Below, piece by piece: positions 52,115 through 61,716 of a stretch of 64,000 nucleotides of DNA. Numbering within the stretch: the first letter of the stretch is position 1; each line of letters starts with the position of its first letter. The position numbers were made by a program, and so were the translations under genes. Source of the DNA: an uncultured Massilia sp. (GTDB taxonomy: Bacteria; Pseudomonadota; Gammaproteobacteria; Burkholderiales; Burkholderiaceae); assembly GCA_946481275.1 (NCBI GenBank), contig CAMLMV010000017.1:62001-126000 (forward strand), given 5' to 3'. The notes beneath the pieces were generated by a model. It was not told the DNA's origin and made no database searches. It worked only from the letters and a program-made list of their open reading frames with translations.

Positions 52115-54424
52115 TCAGCGGTCACCATTTTCCTCGACAGCGAGGCGCGCACCTGCCGCACGGGAATTCAGGGTCTCGACCAGCCTGTCGATACCCTGGA
52201 AGTCCAGCGCGTCAGCGCAACGCTGGACTTCCCTGAGAAAATCCGCGTAATCGGCATGGACCGCCTGCGCGTCGATCCATCGCTCGATATCGGTAAGGCG
52301 GCCGCTGCGCGCGAATTCGGCCAGCCTGTCGAGAGCTTCAGGGGCTGGGCAAGATGGCATGCCATCGACGCGGGGCATGGATTCCGCTGCTGGCGGCGCC
52401 GGGCGGTCGACCTGCGCGGGCGCCACGCACATCGATCCGACGGTACGCGCCGCAATCCGGAACGAGAACGACGTGCCGGCGCCAGGCAGGCTCGATACCC
52501 GCAGCGTGCCCCCCATGGACCGGACAATGCGGTCGGCAATGAACAGCCCCAGTCCCGCTCCGCCGTCGGTCGGGTGCACCTGCTGGAACGCCTGGAAAAG
52601 ATCGGCCTTTCCATCCACGTCGAAGCCAATGCCGGTATCCGCGACGTCGATGCCGATGAGGTATTCGCCGGCTTCCTCGCGTGCGTCGACGGAAAGCGTG
52701 ACCTGGCCGTCGCGCGTAAACTTCGACGCGTTGGACAGCAGGTTGAGCAGTACTTGCTGGAGGCGTGTCCCGTCGACGATCACCGTTCGTGGCAGCGGCG
52801 TGAGCAGGCGGTAGGTGAACCGGTTGTTTTGCTGTGCGCACAGGGCAACGGCGTAGCTGCCGATATCGTCCAGGAAGGCGGGCAGGTCGGTTGCCTCCGG
52901 ATCGAGGGCGAGCGGTTGCAGTTCGGCTTTCGCAAATTCAAGCAGTTCGTCGATCAGGGCAAGCTGATAATGGATGCTGCGGTCGATGGACTGGATGAGC
53001 CTGGCCTGGTGCTGAGTCGCACTTTCCTGCAGGAGTTTGGCGTAGCCATGGATCGTGGAGAGCGGCGCGCGCAGGTCGTGGCTGACATAGCCGAGAATTT
53101 CGATCTTCTGCCGCACGTTGACCTCCGCCTGGTGCAAGGCGTCATTGAGCGCAAGCGTGCGTTTCGCGACTTCCGCCTTCAGGCGTTCCTGTTCCGTACG
53201 TTGTTGACGCTCGAGATGTTCTCTTGCTTCGCTGCGTTGCCGGCCCACGTGATGGATCCAGGCGGCCAGCACGACGAGATTCGTTGCAAGCGCGATCGTC
53301 GCGGTGACGGGATTGGGAAAAATATCCGATTGCAGCCAGGACAAGGCCGGCTTCAGTGCGTCGATCCCATCGAGGGTCCGGATCGCGTAATTGAACAGCG
53401 CAAAGACGACCGTGACGAGCATCAGCCGCCCGGTCGGGGTCCGGCGCACGGCGAGCAGCAACGCCATGCAGATATTCAACAGGCCGAATGCGACGTTAAG
53501 GCCCGCACAAAACCGGACCCAGACATGGAGGTCGCCAAACGCCGCACCGGCCATGCCGACACATTCGAGCGCGAATATCGTCAGATAGGCGATGCGCACG
53601 GGTATGCGTACGCGCTCGCCGTTCGAAATTCTCAAGACGAACAGGATGAAGCACGCGACCGCGAAATAGACGGACACGGTTTCGCCGCGAGCGGCCCATT
53701 CGGGCGAAGATGGCAACAGAAAGGTTCGCAAATAACCACGGATGCCCGCCTCGTACACGGCAGTGCCGAGCGCCACCATGGCCAGCGACAGAAACGTGAA
53801 GCTGCGCGAAAACACGCCGATCAGCAGCGCGCACCACGCGAGTGCGAGGAATCCGCCAAGGAGGCCGGCATCCCACAGCGCCGCGCGCACTTCCCCGGCG
53901 TGCCATGCCGTCCAGGTGACGACCGCAGGTCGCAGGCGTATCGGTTTGCGCGAGGAAATGCGCACCAATACGGGAAGTTCGTCGTGCGGCGCGAGGTTCA
54001 GGTCGAGCAATGGATACCGCAAACCCGCCGCATTTGCGGCGGCGCCGGCCGGAGGAAACACGGTGCCGACGCTCCACCTGCCATTTCGAAAAGTATAAAA
54101 ATCGGCGCATTCGACCCGTGGATCCTGTAATGCCAGCACCAGCGTGCGCTGGATGTCGTCGCGATTGGCCACAACGATATGCAGCCACCACGCGGACTGC
54201 GAAAAGCCGGGATTGAGCTTCTCCCTGGTCGCCGGGAGGAAACCGTTTTGCGGATGACCGAGCCGCGCGGCCACCTGGCCGACCGTCAGCGCGCCCGTCG
54301 GATCTTCGAATATCGACATGCCGGCCTCCGCGGCCCGGGCATTGCAAAGGAAGAGGCATGTCGACAGCAAACAAAAGACAAGCGCCCGATAGAGCAGCAC
54401 GGGGAGATCGCAAGGCCTATGCAT
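52115..54424 (-). CDS. 7TM-DISM sensor histidine kinase
   Basis: 769 residues from the ATG at 54424 (MHRPCDLPVLLYRALVFCLL). After a signal/TM segment, residues about 35-170 are a periplasmic 7TMR-DISMED2-like sandwich (FEDPTGALTVGQVAARLGHP, WWLHIVVANRDD, DPRVECADFYTFRNG). Seven membrane spans follow at about 190-395. A coiled coil leads to the kinase: H449 in GYVSHDLRAPLSTIHGYAKL, N-box LLNLLSNASKFTRD, G1 VADTGIGFD, G2 GGAGLGLFIADRIV. A C-terminal extra of about 90 residues after the ATPase has no recognised domain. The start lies 8 nt inside the upstream response regulator gene. It probably senses a sugar or peptide-like ligand. Confidence 0.88.
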   Translation of the reverse strand: MHRPCDLPVLLYRALVFCLLSTCLFLCNARAAEAGMSIFEDPTGALTVGQVAARLGHPQNGFLPATREKLNPGFSQSAWWLHIVVANRDDIQRTLVLALQDPRVECADFYTFRNGRWSVGTVFPPAGAAANAAGLRYPLLDLNLAPHDELPVLVRISSRKPIRLRPAVVTWTAWHAGEVRAALWDAGLLGGFLALAWCALLIGVFSRSFTFLSLAMVALGTAVYEAGIRGYLRTFLLPSSPEWAARGETVSVYFAVACFILFVLRISNGERVRIPVRIAYLTIFALECVGMAGAAFGDLHVWVRFCAGLNVAFGLLNICMALLLAVRRTPTGRLMLVTVVFALFNYAIRTLDGIDALKPALSWLQSDIFPNPVTATIALATNLVVLAAWIHHVGRQRSEAREHLERQQRTEQERLKAEVAKRTLALNDALHQAEVNVRQKIEILGYVSHDLRAPLSTIHGYAKLLQESATQHQARLIQSIDRSIHYQLALIDELLEFAKAELQPLALDPEATDLPAFLDDIGSYAVALCAQQNNRFTYRLLTPLPRTVIVDGTRLQQVLLNLLSNASKFTRDGQVTLSVDAREEAGEYLIGIDVADTGIGFDVDGKADLFQAFQQVHPTDGGAGLGLFIADRIVRSMGGTLRVSSLPGAGTSFSFRIAARTVGSMCVAPAQVDRPAPPAAESMPRVDGMPSCPAPEALDRLAEFARSGRLTDIERWIDAQAVHADYADFLREVQRCADALDFQGIDRLVETLNSRAAGARLAVEENGDR

Positions 54425-55247
54425 CGGACGGTTGTTCCTGCGCGTGGCGGTCCCCAATCAGGCCTTTCTGGCGGCGCCATTCGGACGGCGTCATGCCGAA
54501 GCGGTCCCGAAATGCGGTGGCGAAATTCGCTGCCGTCGAAAAACCGATTTCTTCCGCAATATCGGAAATGGACATCGACGTATCGAGAAGAAAACGCTGC
54601 GCCGTCTTGAGCCGCGTGTGGCGAACATATTCGCCGACTGTCTGGCCGAGGTTGTCGCGGAACGCCCGGGACAGGCGTTTTTCATGCGTACCGACGAGCC
54701 CCGCGAGTTCCTCGACCGTCGGCGCATTGCGCCTGTCGCGCAACAGCACGGCGACGGCGGCGCGAACGAGCACCGCATCCGGTCCGTCGGGCAGCACCGG
54801 CAGGTGCTCGTCCAGTCGCCTGCGGATGACCTTCTTTAAATGATTCCGGATTCGGGCAATCACCTCGGCTGGCTCGAACGGCTTCACGATATAGTCCATC
54901 GCGCCAAGCTCGAGGCCGTGGATCCGATCGTCGAGTTTATCGATGGCGGTCAGGATGAGAATCGGAATGGACTGCGTGGCGGGGTTCGCCGCCAGCAAAC
55001 GGCATGCGGTAAAACCGTCCATGCGGGGCATGCTCACATCCATCAGGATCAGATCGGGCGCAAGCAACTGCGCGCGGTTGTATGCCTGCGCGCCGTCGAA
55101 TGCGACGCTGATCCGGCAGCGCGATGCGCGCAAGATTTCGATGAGTAACTGCAGCTCGTTGGGACGGTCATCCACTACGAGAATATGGGCGCCGGAGATA
55201 TCCTGGGTAGCGAGTGACAGCGTCGAGCTGGGAAAGCGGGACGACAT
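54417..55247 (-). CDS. Response regulator with AraC-type DNA-binding domain
   Basis: 276 residues. Receiver about 18-140: VVDDRPNELQLLIEIL, phosphoacceptor D70 in LILMDVSMPRMDG, LTAIDKLDDRIHG and YIVKPFEPAEV. AraC/XylS-type HTH about 165-260: LAGLVGTHEKRLSRAFRDNL, GQTVGEYVRHTRLKTAQRFL, ISDIAEEIGFSTAANFATAF, MTPSEWRR. ATG at 55247 preferred to an upstream TTG. The gene overlaps the kinase start by 8 bp, so the two form a pair. Receiver-plus-AraC fusions often control surface or carbohydrate genes. The next minus-strand gene upstream is the YadA-like adhesin, a possible target (inference). Confidence 0.88.
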   Translation of the reverse strand: MSSRFPSSTLSLATQDISGAHILVVDDRPNELQLLIEILRASRCRISVAFDGAQAYNRAQLLAPDLILMDVSMPRMDGFTACRLLAANPATQSIPILILTAIDKLDDRIHGLELGAMDYIVKPFEPAEVIARIRNHLKKVIRRRLDEHLPVLPDGPDAVLVRAAVAVLLRDRRNAPTVEELAGLVGTHEKRLSRAFRDNLGQTVGEYVRHTRLKTAQRFLLDTSMSISDIAEEIGFSTAANFATAFRDRFGMTPSEWRRQKGLIGDRHAQEQPSDA

Positions 55248-55474
55248 GGGGCTGCGAACAGTGGGATGCAAAAGTTTCCGAAGACAATTTTTGTAAATAC
55301 CGTACGCATTATAAGGGTAGCCAGGAAATCTTTAACGAAAAGCAATTACGCGCCTCGGCTGGGCGCGCCCGCGCGGCGGTTGCAGGAAGGGATGTGAGGG
55401 ACAGGGCGGCCGCAGGACACATGCCGCCCGATTGTCATCGCGGGGCGTGTCCCGCGACGACGGATGCAATTCAA

Positions 55475-57229
55475 TTACCAGCGATAACCGACGCCTACGC
55501 CCGCACCGAACGAGCCGCGGCGCGACACGGGTTTCGACATCGAGCCCTTGACGAGCCATTTGTCCGTCGCGGCGGAGATACCGACGGCGAGTGCGCTTTG
55601 ACCGCCATACGTACCGGCGCCCATCGTGACGACGCGCTCGCCGGGCAATACCGCTTGCGGCAGGCTGGCGATTGCAATCGCGCTCGCCGTACCGGCGTTG
55701 GCATCCTTGTGATACTGCGACATCTCGTCACGGACCGAGCCGATCGCACCGTTCAACTGGCGCAGGTTCACGGCGTCCGTCGGTGCCGTGCCATCCGCGA
55801 CGTTCGCCAGTTGGCGTTCCGCGCCGGCCGAGCCGATCGACACCGTATTGTCACGATCGGCGACCGAGTTCGCGCCCAGCGCGACGGCATTGTTGGCCGT
55901 GGCCTGGCTGTTCGCGCCGATGGCGGTTCCGTTCGCTGCCGTCACTTTCGCGTTCGTGCCGGTGGCAGTACCGTTCGACGCGCTCACGGCAGAGTTGCGG
56001 CCGACTGCCGTTCCGGTCTGGTCGGCGACCGTGCCGGCCGACATGCTCGCTTCCATCTTGCCGACAGTCGTATTCAACGTCGTCACCTGGTTGGACACCG
56101 AGGTGACCTGGGTCGCAACCGTGTCGACCTTGTCGGAGACCGTGTTGACCTTGTCGGAGACCGTGTTGACCTTGTCGGAAACCGTGTTGACCTGGGTCGC
56201 GACCGTGTCGAGCTTGCCGGAGACCGTGTTGACCTGGCCGGCAACCGTGTTGACCTGCGCTGCGACCGTGTCGACCTTGTTGGAAACCGTGTTGACCTGG
56301 GCGGCAACCGTGTCGACCTTGTTGGACACCGTGTTGACCTGGGTAGCAACCGTGTCGACCTTGTTGGACACCGTGTTGACTTGGGTGGCAACCGTGTCGA
56401 CCTTGTTGGATACCGTGTTGACCTGGGTGGCGACCGTAGCGACCTGGTCGGTCACCGACGACACCTGGTTGGCGACCGAGTACAGCTGCGAGCCGTTCAC
56501 CGCGTCCGTGCTCGTTGCGCTCACCGCGCCAGCCGCGACGTTGACGACCTGGCGTTCCGCGCCGGCACTGCCCACGCTCGCGACACCGGCCGGGGTGCCC
56601 GCGAAACCGCCATAGGTCACGCTACCTACCGTTGCATTGCTTTCGGTCGTTGCAGCGCGCGTCGTCGTGTTGGCGCCCAGCGCAACGGAATTCGCGGTGG
56701 TCGCCTTCGCACCTTGTCCGATCGCCGTCGACTGGTCGACTGCGGAAGCGCCCTGGCCGAATGCCGCGGCCGTTGCCCCGTTCGCGACGGCACTGTCGCC
56801 GATAGCCGTTGCCTGTGCCCCGCTGGCGACGGCACTGGCGCCGATTGCCGTCGCGTTATCCCCGTTTGCGCTGGAATTGCCGCCCACCGCCGTCGCCGCG
56901 AGACCAGTTGCGGATGTCATGCGTCCAATTGCCACGGCTTCGCTGTACGCGGTCGGCGACGTTGCGTTCGAGCTGGCCGAGGCACCGATCGCGATATTGT
57001 CGCAACCGTTGGCACTTGCGGGATAAACGCCGCTACCCGAAATTGCAATATTACCGTCACAAAATGCGGACGCTTTGGTTGTCGTACCGTTCGCCGTGTA
57101 ATCGGCTCGTGCCGGTGCGGATGCCGCCAATGCGACCATCGCTGCACTGATTGCGACCGCAAGGGAAGCTTTCGATTTCGCCGGCATACGCTGAACCGGA
57201 TGTACAAACACCTGCTGCTTATTGCTCAT
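55475..57229 (-). CDS. YadA-like trimeric autotransporter adhesin
   Basis: 584 residues. ATG at 57229 (MSNKQQVFVHPVQRMPAKSK) with GGAAAAGAC upstream; the signal peptide includes AAMVALAASAPARA. Head: YadA-type repeats about 60-190 (AVAIGRMTSATG, NATAIGASAVASGAQATAIG, SVALGANTT). Neck: AGAVSATSTDAVNGSQLYSV. Stalk of 14-residue repeats, TVATQVNTVSNKVD, about 265-395. A second head-like and neck stretch follows (VALGANSVADRDNTVSIG, APTDAVNLRQLNG), then a C-terminal YadA anchor ending GVGVGYRW. It would form a trimeric outer-membrane fibre for attachment. It is 227 bp upstream of the response regulator start on the same strand. Confidence 0.9.
   Translation of the reverse strand: MSNKQQVFVHPVQRMPAKSKASLAVAISAAMVALAASAPARADYTANGTTTKASAFCDGNIAISGSGVYPASANGCDNIAIGASASSNATSPTAYSEAVAIGRMTSATGLAATAVGGNSSANGDNATAIGASAVASGAQATAIGDSAVANGATAAAFGQGASAVDQSTAIGQGAKATTANSVALGANTTTRAATTESNATVGSVTYGGFAGTPAGVASVGSAGAERQVVNVAAGAVSATSTDAVNGSQLYSVANQVSSVTDQVATVATQVNTVSNKVDTVATQVNTVSNKVDTVATQVNTVSNKVDTVAAQVNTVSNKVDTVAAQVNTVAGQVNTVSGKLDTVATQVNTVSDKVNTVSDKVNTVSDKVDTVATQVTSVSNQVTTLNTTVGKMEASMSAGTVADQTGTAVGRNSAVSASNGTATGTNAKVTAANGTAIGANSQATANNAVALGANSVADRDNTVSIGSAGAERQLANVADGTAPTDAVNLRQLNGAIGSVRDEMSQYHKDANAGTASAIAIASLPQAVLPGERVVTMGAGTYGGQSALAVGISAATDKWLVKGSMSKPVSRRGSFGAGVGVGYRW
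56083..56460 (-). repeat. 42-bp tandem repeats coding the adhesin stalk
   Basis: GTGTCGACC-containing units recur at 56268, 56310, 56352 and 56394, exactly 42 bp apart, with related degenerate copies on either side. Each codes 14 residues (two heptads) of coiled coil. The near identity invites copy-number change by slipped replication or recombination. Confidence 0.85.
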
Positions 57230-57605
57230 GTCTTTTCCGTAAAATATGAAGTTGTCCTTGTGCCATCTTTGTCCCCTCCATTTTTTATCTCGCACCGCGC
57301 CACGGATTACCGTCAGCTCGGTGGTCGCACTACATCGGGGGGATTCTGGGTTAGGTTGCCGAAACGGACTTTTGCCACGGGGCAATAATTGTTTTATTCA
57401 CCGTAAATATTTCGATTGCTACGGCAACGGCAGGTGGCACAAGCACATTCACCGCGGAGCGGGCGCACGGGCTTTGGAAAAGGCGGGGGTAAGGCTGCCA
57501 GGCAACCTCGCTGGAGGCGCTGGCGTCACGGACGGTGATGTACGCCCGAACGTTGTCCAGGCGATCAGGTTGGTAAAGCTATCGCGCGGAGGCGGCGTTA
57601 TACAA
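57230..57605. other. Upstream region of the adhesin gene
   Basis: 376 bp, more AT-rich next to the adhesin start and GC-rich toward 57605. No supported gene, terminator or palindrome was seen in it. It presumably holds the adhesin promoter. Confidence 0.5.
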
Positions 57606-58412
57606 TCAGCGCAACTCCGGCTCGCCGGTGAAATTGGGCTTACGCATCGGCATCTCGTGCCGGCGCGTCCACATGCCGGCCCAGCCCGGCGGCCACTCGA
57701 CTACGGGCCCGGCATACGCCGGCAACCCCGCGCGCACGGGCACGATGGGCACCGGCGGCATCTCGATGAGGCCGCCGTTCGCGTTCTTTTGCATTGGCGC
57801 CATGTCGAAGGAATACATGTAACCCGGCAATAGCGCATCGCATACGTTCGCGAACCACGCCGTATGGTCGTCGTCGCGCCCCAGCGCGCGGGCGAGGCCT
57901 TCCGGGTCGAACCTGGCCAGTGCGTGGATCAGCTCGTCCGTGCTCGCACCCGGTGCATCGCCCCATCCCATCACGGGGTTGTTGTTGTAGTCGGCGCCCG
58001 ACCCATACCAGCCTTCGCGCCACGGCCGCTGCATCCAGTCGCGCTTACCCGTGAACAATTGCCAGCGCCAGTGCAGGCCGGACGGCTTGGGCCAGGAATA
58101 CAGGTACAGCTTTTCGTAGCCGGCCTTGTGCAGCTCGCGCACCATCGCCATCAGGCGCGCATGCGGCATGCGGTCCGGCGGCGAGCGGCGGAACAGGATC
58201 GCTTCGCCGTCGGCGTGCTGCACCTCGTCGGTCGACAGGTTCAGGTCGAGCGTGCGCGACTCATTGCCGAAGCGTGCGGAGATCCAGCCTGTCAGCAGGT
58301 TGACGTGCGTGATGACACCATAGCCGCGATGGCGATGGAAGATGACGGTTCCAGGTGCGACGGGTTTCATTGGGAAGGCGGGCTCGGCCCAAAAAGGAGA
58401 AAGGATACTCAT
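57606..58412 (-). CDS. Hypothetical protein
   Basis: 268 residues, no membrane span. ATG at 58412; MKPVAPGTV at 58370 is an alternative start. The first 60 residues (APGTVIFHRHRGYGVITHVN, LLTGWISARFGN) look like a small beta-barrel of the CarD/TRCF-RID type, used to contact RNA polymerase or other partners, but this is by eye only. The rest is unrecognised: LMAMVRELHKAGYEKLYLYS, WPKPSGLHWRWQLFTG, MQRPWREGWYGSGADYNNNP, then a Pro-rich C-terminus with VVEWPPGWAGMWTRR. Tryptophans are unusually frequent. It sits between the adhesin gene and the divergent asparaginase-like gene, 93 nt from the latter. Confidence 0.7.
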   Translation of the reverse strand: MSILSPFWAEPAFPMKPVAPGTVIFHRHRGYGVITHVNLLTGWISARFGNESRTLDLNLSTDEVQHADGEAILFRRSPPDRMPHARLMAMVRELHKAGYEKLYLYSWPKPSGLHWRWQLFTGKRDWMQRPWREGWYGSGADYNNNPVMGWGDAPGASTDELIHALARFDPEGLARALGRDDDHTAWFANVCDALLPGYMYSFDMAPMQKNANGGLIEMPPVPIVPVRAGLPAYAGPVVEWPPGWAGMWTRRHEMPMRKPNFTGEPELR

Positions 58413-58505
58413 CCGATCCGGACGATTCTAGCGCAGACACATACGGATACACTACGGTTTGCGGCTATCATTACCCACCTTTTTTTACCGAGTTTTCAAA
58501 TCATC

Positions 58506-58991
58506 ATGACTTTGCGGATCATCGCCACCGGCGGCACTTTCGACAAACACTACAACGAACTCAATGGCGTTCTGGGCTTTGCCGAAAGCCACTTGCCGGA
58601 GGTCATCGCACGTTCCCGCATGACCATTCCCGTCGAGCTGCAGATAGTGTCCCTGCTCGATTCGCTGGAGATGCAGGACAGCGATCGCCAGAACGTGCTG
58701 GCCGCCTGCCAGTCCGCCAGCGAGAAGCAGATCGTGATCGTGCACGGCACCGACACGATGCGCGAAACGGCCGAGGTGCTGGGCGCGGCAACGTCGGACA
58801 AGACGATCGTGTTCACGGGCGCCATGATCCCGTACGAAATCGCCAACTCGGACGCCCTGTTCAACTTCGGCTTCGCCTGCGCCGCCGCGCAGATGCTGCC
58901 GCCGGGCGTCTACGTGGCGATGAACGGCAAAGTGTTCACCTGGGATAACGTCACGAAGAACCGCGCAGCGGGCGTGTTCCAGGCGCTGTAA
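58506..58991 (+). CDS. Stand-alone N-terminal domain of an asparaginase-like protein
   Basis: 161 residues, half the usual 330. It keeps the catalytic N-domain: IIATGGTFDKHYNELNG with the nucleophile Thr (T11), HGTDTMRETAE with the second Thr-Asp pair, VFTGAMIPYEIANSDALFNF, and VAMNGKVFTWDNVTKNRAAG, where the Lys of VTK matches the fourth catalytic residue. The C-terminal domain that completes the dimer-formed active site is absent. The frame ends at a normal stop with no frameshift signs, so it is probably a genuine short form, known in related bacteria, rather than a truncation. Asparaginase activity is unproven. Confidence 0.8.
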   Translation: MTLRIIATGGTFDKHYNELNGVLGFAESHLPEVIARSRMTIPVELQIVSLLDSLEMQDSDRQNVLAACQSASEKQIVIVHGTDTMRETAEVLGAATSDKTIVFTGAMIPYEIANSDALFNFGFACAAAQMLPPGVYVAMNGKVFTWDNVTKNRAAGVFQAL

Positions 58992-59067
58992 ATAAACTCT
59001 GTCGGGCGCTGCGCAATTTCGGCAATTTCTATAATCGCTTTTCCCCACGAACCAGGAGGATTCAGCG

Positions 59068-60690
59068 ATGAGTGAGCAGCGCCCCACCTTGACCACGCGC
59101 CAGGGCCATCCCGTCCGCGACAACCAGGCCATGCGTTCCGTCGGCGAACGCGGTCCGGCCACCCTCGAGAACTACCAGTTCATCGAAAAGATCACCCACT
59201 TCGACCGCGAACGGATCCCCGAGCGCGTGGTGCATGCGCGCGGCACGGGCGCGCACGGCTATTTCGAAGCCTACGGCAAGATCGGCAACGAACCCGCCAG
59301 CAAGTACACGCGCGCCCGCGTCCTCAACGAAACCGGCGTGCAGACGCCCGTGTTCGTGCGCTTCTCGACCGTGATTGGCGGCAGGGAATCGCCGGAGACG
59401 GCACGCGATCCGCGCGGCTTCGCCGTCAAGCTCAAGACGGTCGAGGGCAACTGGGACCTCGTCGGCAACAACCTGAAAGTCTTCTTCATCCGCGATGCGA
59501 TCAAGTTCCCGGACATGATCCACGCGTTCAAACCCGACCCCGTCACGAACCAGCAGGAGCCGTGGCGCTTCTACGATTTCATCTGCAGCCACCCGGAAGC
59601 GCTGCACATGGTCACGTGGGTCAAGAGCCCGTGGGGCATTCCGGCCAACTACCGCGAGATGGAAGGCTCGGGCGTCAACACTTATAAACTCGTGAACGAC
59701 CAGGGCATCGCCCACCTCGTCAAATTCCACTGGCAACCGAAACAGGGCGTGCGCAACCTGACGAGCCAGCAGGCGGCCGAGATCCAGGCGCACGACACGA
59801 GCCACGCCACGCGCGACCTGTACGACGCGATCGAGCGCGGCGAGTTTCCCGAGTGGGAATTCTGCGTGCAGATCATGAGCGACGGCGAGCATCCGGAACT
59901 GGAATTCGACCCGCTGGACGATACGAAACGGTGGCCGGAAGACCGCTTCCCGCTGCTGCCCCTGGGCCGCATGGTGCTGAACAAGAACCCGGACAATGTC
60001 TTCGCCGAAACCGAGCAATCGGCTTTCGGCACGGGCGTCCTCGTCGACGGCATCGATTTTTCGGACGACAAGATGCTGCAGGGCCGCACCCTATCGTACT
60101 CGGACACCCAGCGCTACCGCGTGGGCCCGAACTATCTGCAGCTACCGATCAATGCGCCGCAGGAAAAAGCGGTGGCACGCACGAACCAGCGCGACGGCCA
60201 GATGACCTTCTATGTCGACGGCGGCGGCGAGGAAAAGCACATCAATTACGAACCGAGCCTGCTGGGCGGCCTGGGCGAAGCACCGCAGCCCGAGAAGGAT
60301 TACCACCAGCACGTCGAAGGCCACCTGGGCCGCTACCAGACGAGCCGCACGGCCGACGACTACCAGCAGGCCGGCGACCGCTACCGCACGTTCGCGGACT
60401 GGGAGCGCGACGAGCTCGTCAACAACGTCGGCAACGACCTCAAGAAATGCCCGGAAGTGATCCAGCTGCGCATGGTGTGGCACCTGTGGCATTGCGACGA
60501 GGATTACGGACGTCGCGTGGCCGGGATCGCCGGCATCGACCTGGACAAGGCGAAAGCGCTGCAACCGCTGCCGGGCAAGCCGGCGCCGGGAGAGAATCGC
60601 CCGGGCTCGACCTACACGAGCGGCCAGCCGGAAAGCGGCGGCGGCAGCAAGGAACCGGCCACCACGGAAGAAGTGGCGTCGGCGAAATAA
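59068..60690 (+). CDS. Catalase
   Basis: 540 residues, small-subunit haem catalase: splits hydrogen peroxide. Active-site His in [20 protein letters not shown], Asn in the [19 protein letters not shown] region, and proximal haem Tyr in [23 protein letters not shown] at 59068 follows AGGAGG. A C-terminal tail of about 35 residues rich in Gly, Pro and Ser ([18 protein letters not shown]) extends beyond the usual core. A strong terminator follows at 60696. Confidence 0.97.
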   Translation: MSEQRPTLTTRQGHPVRDNQAMRSVGERGPATLENYQFIEKITHFDRERIPERVVHARGTGAHGYFEAYGKIGNEPASKYTRARVLNETGVQTPVFVRFSTVIGGRESPETARDPRGFAVKLKTVEGNWDLVGNNLKVFFIRDAIKFPDMIHAFKPDPVTNQQEPWRFYDFICSHPEALHMVTWVKSPWGIPANYREMEGSGVNTYKLVNDQGIAHLVKFHWQPKQGVRNLTSQQAAEIQAHDTSHATRDLYDAIERGEFPEWEFCVQIMSDGEHPELEFDPLDDTKRWPEDRFPLLPLGRMVLNKNPDNVFAETEQSAFGTGVLVDGIDFSDDKMLQGRTLSYSDTQRYRVGPNYLQLPINAPQEKAVARTNQRDGQMTFYVDGGGEEKHINYEPSLLGGLGEAPQPEKDYHQHVEGHLGRYQTSRTADDYQQAGDRYRTFADWERDELVNNVGNDLKKCPEVIQLRMVWHLWHCDEDYGRRVAGIAGIDLDKAKALQPLPGKPAPGENRPGSTYTSGQPESGGGSKEPATTEEVASAK

Positions 60691-60695
60691 AACTA

Positions 60696-60730
60696 ACGGC
60701 CCCGATGATAAACGTCGGAGCCGTTTTTTA
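60696..60730 (+). terminator. Rho-independent terminator of the catalase gene
   Basis: ACGGC...GCCGT plus an inner CCCGA/TCGG pairing form the stem, followed by TTTTTT on the plus strand. The rdgC stop is just beyond, so it could serve both convergent genes. Confidence 0.8.
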
Positions 60731-61627
60731 TTACGCCTTGGCTTCGCCGCCCAGCGCCTCGACCAGGTCGGTCAGCATCTTGGCCAGCTCGCCGGTCATC
60801 AGCATGATGTCGTTATCAAAACGCTCGTCGTCGCTGTAGGTGATCGTTTCGTTTTCCTTGATCACGTCCAGCGGCTTGATGCCCTTGACGGCCAGCTGCT
60901 CGGTCAGCACGAACGAGATGCGGCTGTTCCACGTCATGGCCAGGCGCGTGCACTGCTTGCCGTTGGCGATGTGGCGGCGGATGTCTTCCGGATCCAGCGA
61001 GTGCTTCACGTAGCGCACGGCGGCCTTGCTCTCGCCCGTGGCGCGCAGTTCCGTGTCCTGGTCGATCGTGAAGTTGTACGGCGCCTCGTCCGATTCCAGC
61101 CAGCCCGTCATCACGGCGACCGGCGACTTTTGCACGCGCAGCGATTCCAGCGGCAGCTTGTCGACGGCCTTCAGCAGCAGCTTGATGACGTCGTCGGCCT
61201 TGCTCGGGCTGGCGGCGTCGACGATGAGCCAGCCGTTGACCGGGTCGATCCACGTCCACACGTTGCCGCGGATGGAGAACGCGCGCGGCAGCAGCTCGTC
61301 GGCCACGCGTTCCTTGAGTTCTTTCATCGCCTTCTTGCCCGGCGGGAAGCCCTGCTGCTCTTCCAGCTCGGCGGCCTTGGCCTTGGCGACCTGGTTGATG
61401 ACCGAGCTCGGCAGCAATTTCTTTTCCGTACCCAGCATCATCAGCATCTGCTTGTTGACGACGTGGACGAGCTTGCCGTTGCCGCGTGGCGAATCCCAGC
61501 CCTGGCGCAGCAATTCGTTGCTGCTGGCGGGCGTGAACGCCTGCGATTGCAGGGCCTCTTCCATCTGTTCAGGGGAGAAATTCCACGGTGCGGGCAGGCG
61601 GTAGATCTGAAGATTCTTGAACCACAT
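60731..61627 (-). CDS. rdgC: Recombination-associated protein RdgC
   Basis: 298 residues, standard length. [60 protein letters not shown] and [20 protein letters not shown] are the conserved RdgC N-half. RDGC-typical [20 protein letters not shown] and RTSFVL-like [18 protein letters not shown] follow. RdgC forms rings around duplex DNA and restrains RecA, with roles in replication restart. It is the second gene of a likely unit with dinB (89 nt apart, same strand). Confidence 0.97.
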   Translation of the reverse strand: MWFKNLQIYRLPAPWNFSPEQMEEALQSQAFTPASSNELLRQGWDSPRGNGKLVHVVNKQMLMMLGTEKKLLPSSVINQVAKAKAAELEEQQGFPPGKKAMKELKERVADELLPRAFSIRGNVWTWIDPVNGWLIVDAASPSKADDVIKLLLKAVDKLPLESLRVQKSPVAVMTGWLESDEAPYNFTIDQDTELRATGESKAAVRYVKHSLDPEDIRRHIANGKQCTRLAMTWNSRISFVLTEQLAVKGIKPLDVIKENETITYSDDERFDNDIMLMTGELAKMLTDLVEALGGEAKA

Positions 61628-61716
61628 AACGTTGCTTCCAGTTATCTCGATATTTCAAAGGAACGACATTCTACACGCTGACTGGCGGCAAAATTCACGT
61701 CGTCGACAAGGGATTT

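Noticed and set aside
55403..55456. Two GC hairpins after the adhesin stop as a terminator.
   Set aside because: Stems are real but no T-run follows on the minus strand, so a Rho-independent terminator is not supported.
56083..56460. Regular 42-bp repeats that might suggest a CRISPR array.
   Set aside because: Units are contiguous without unique spacers and are in frame with the adhesin stalk.
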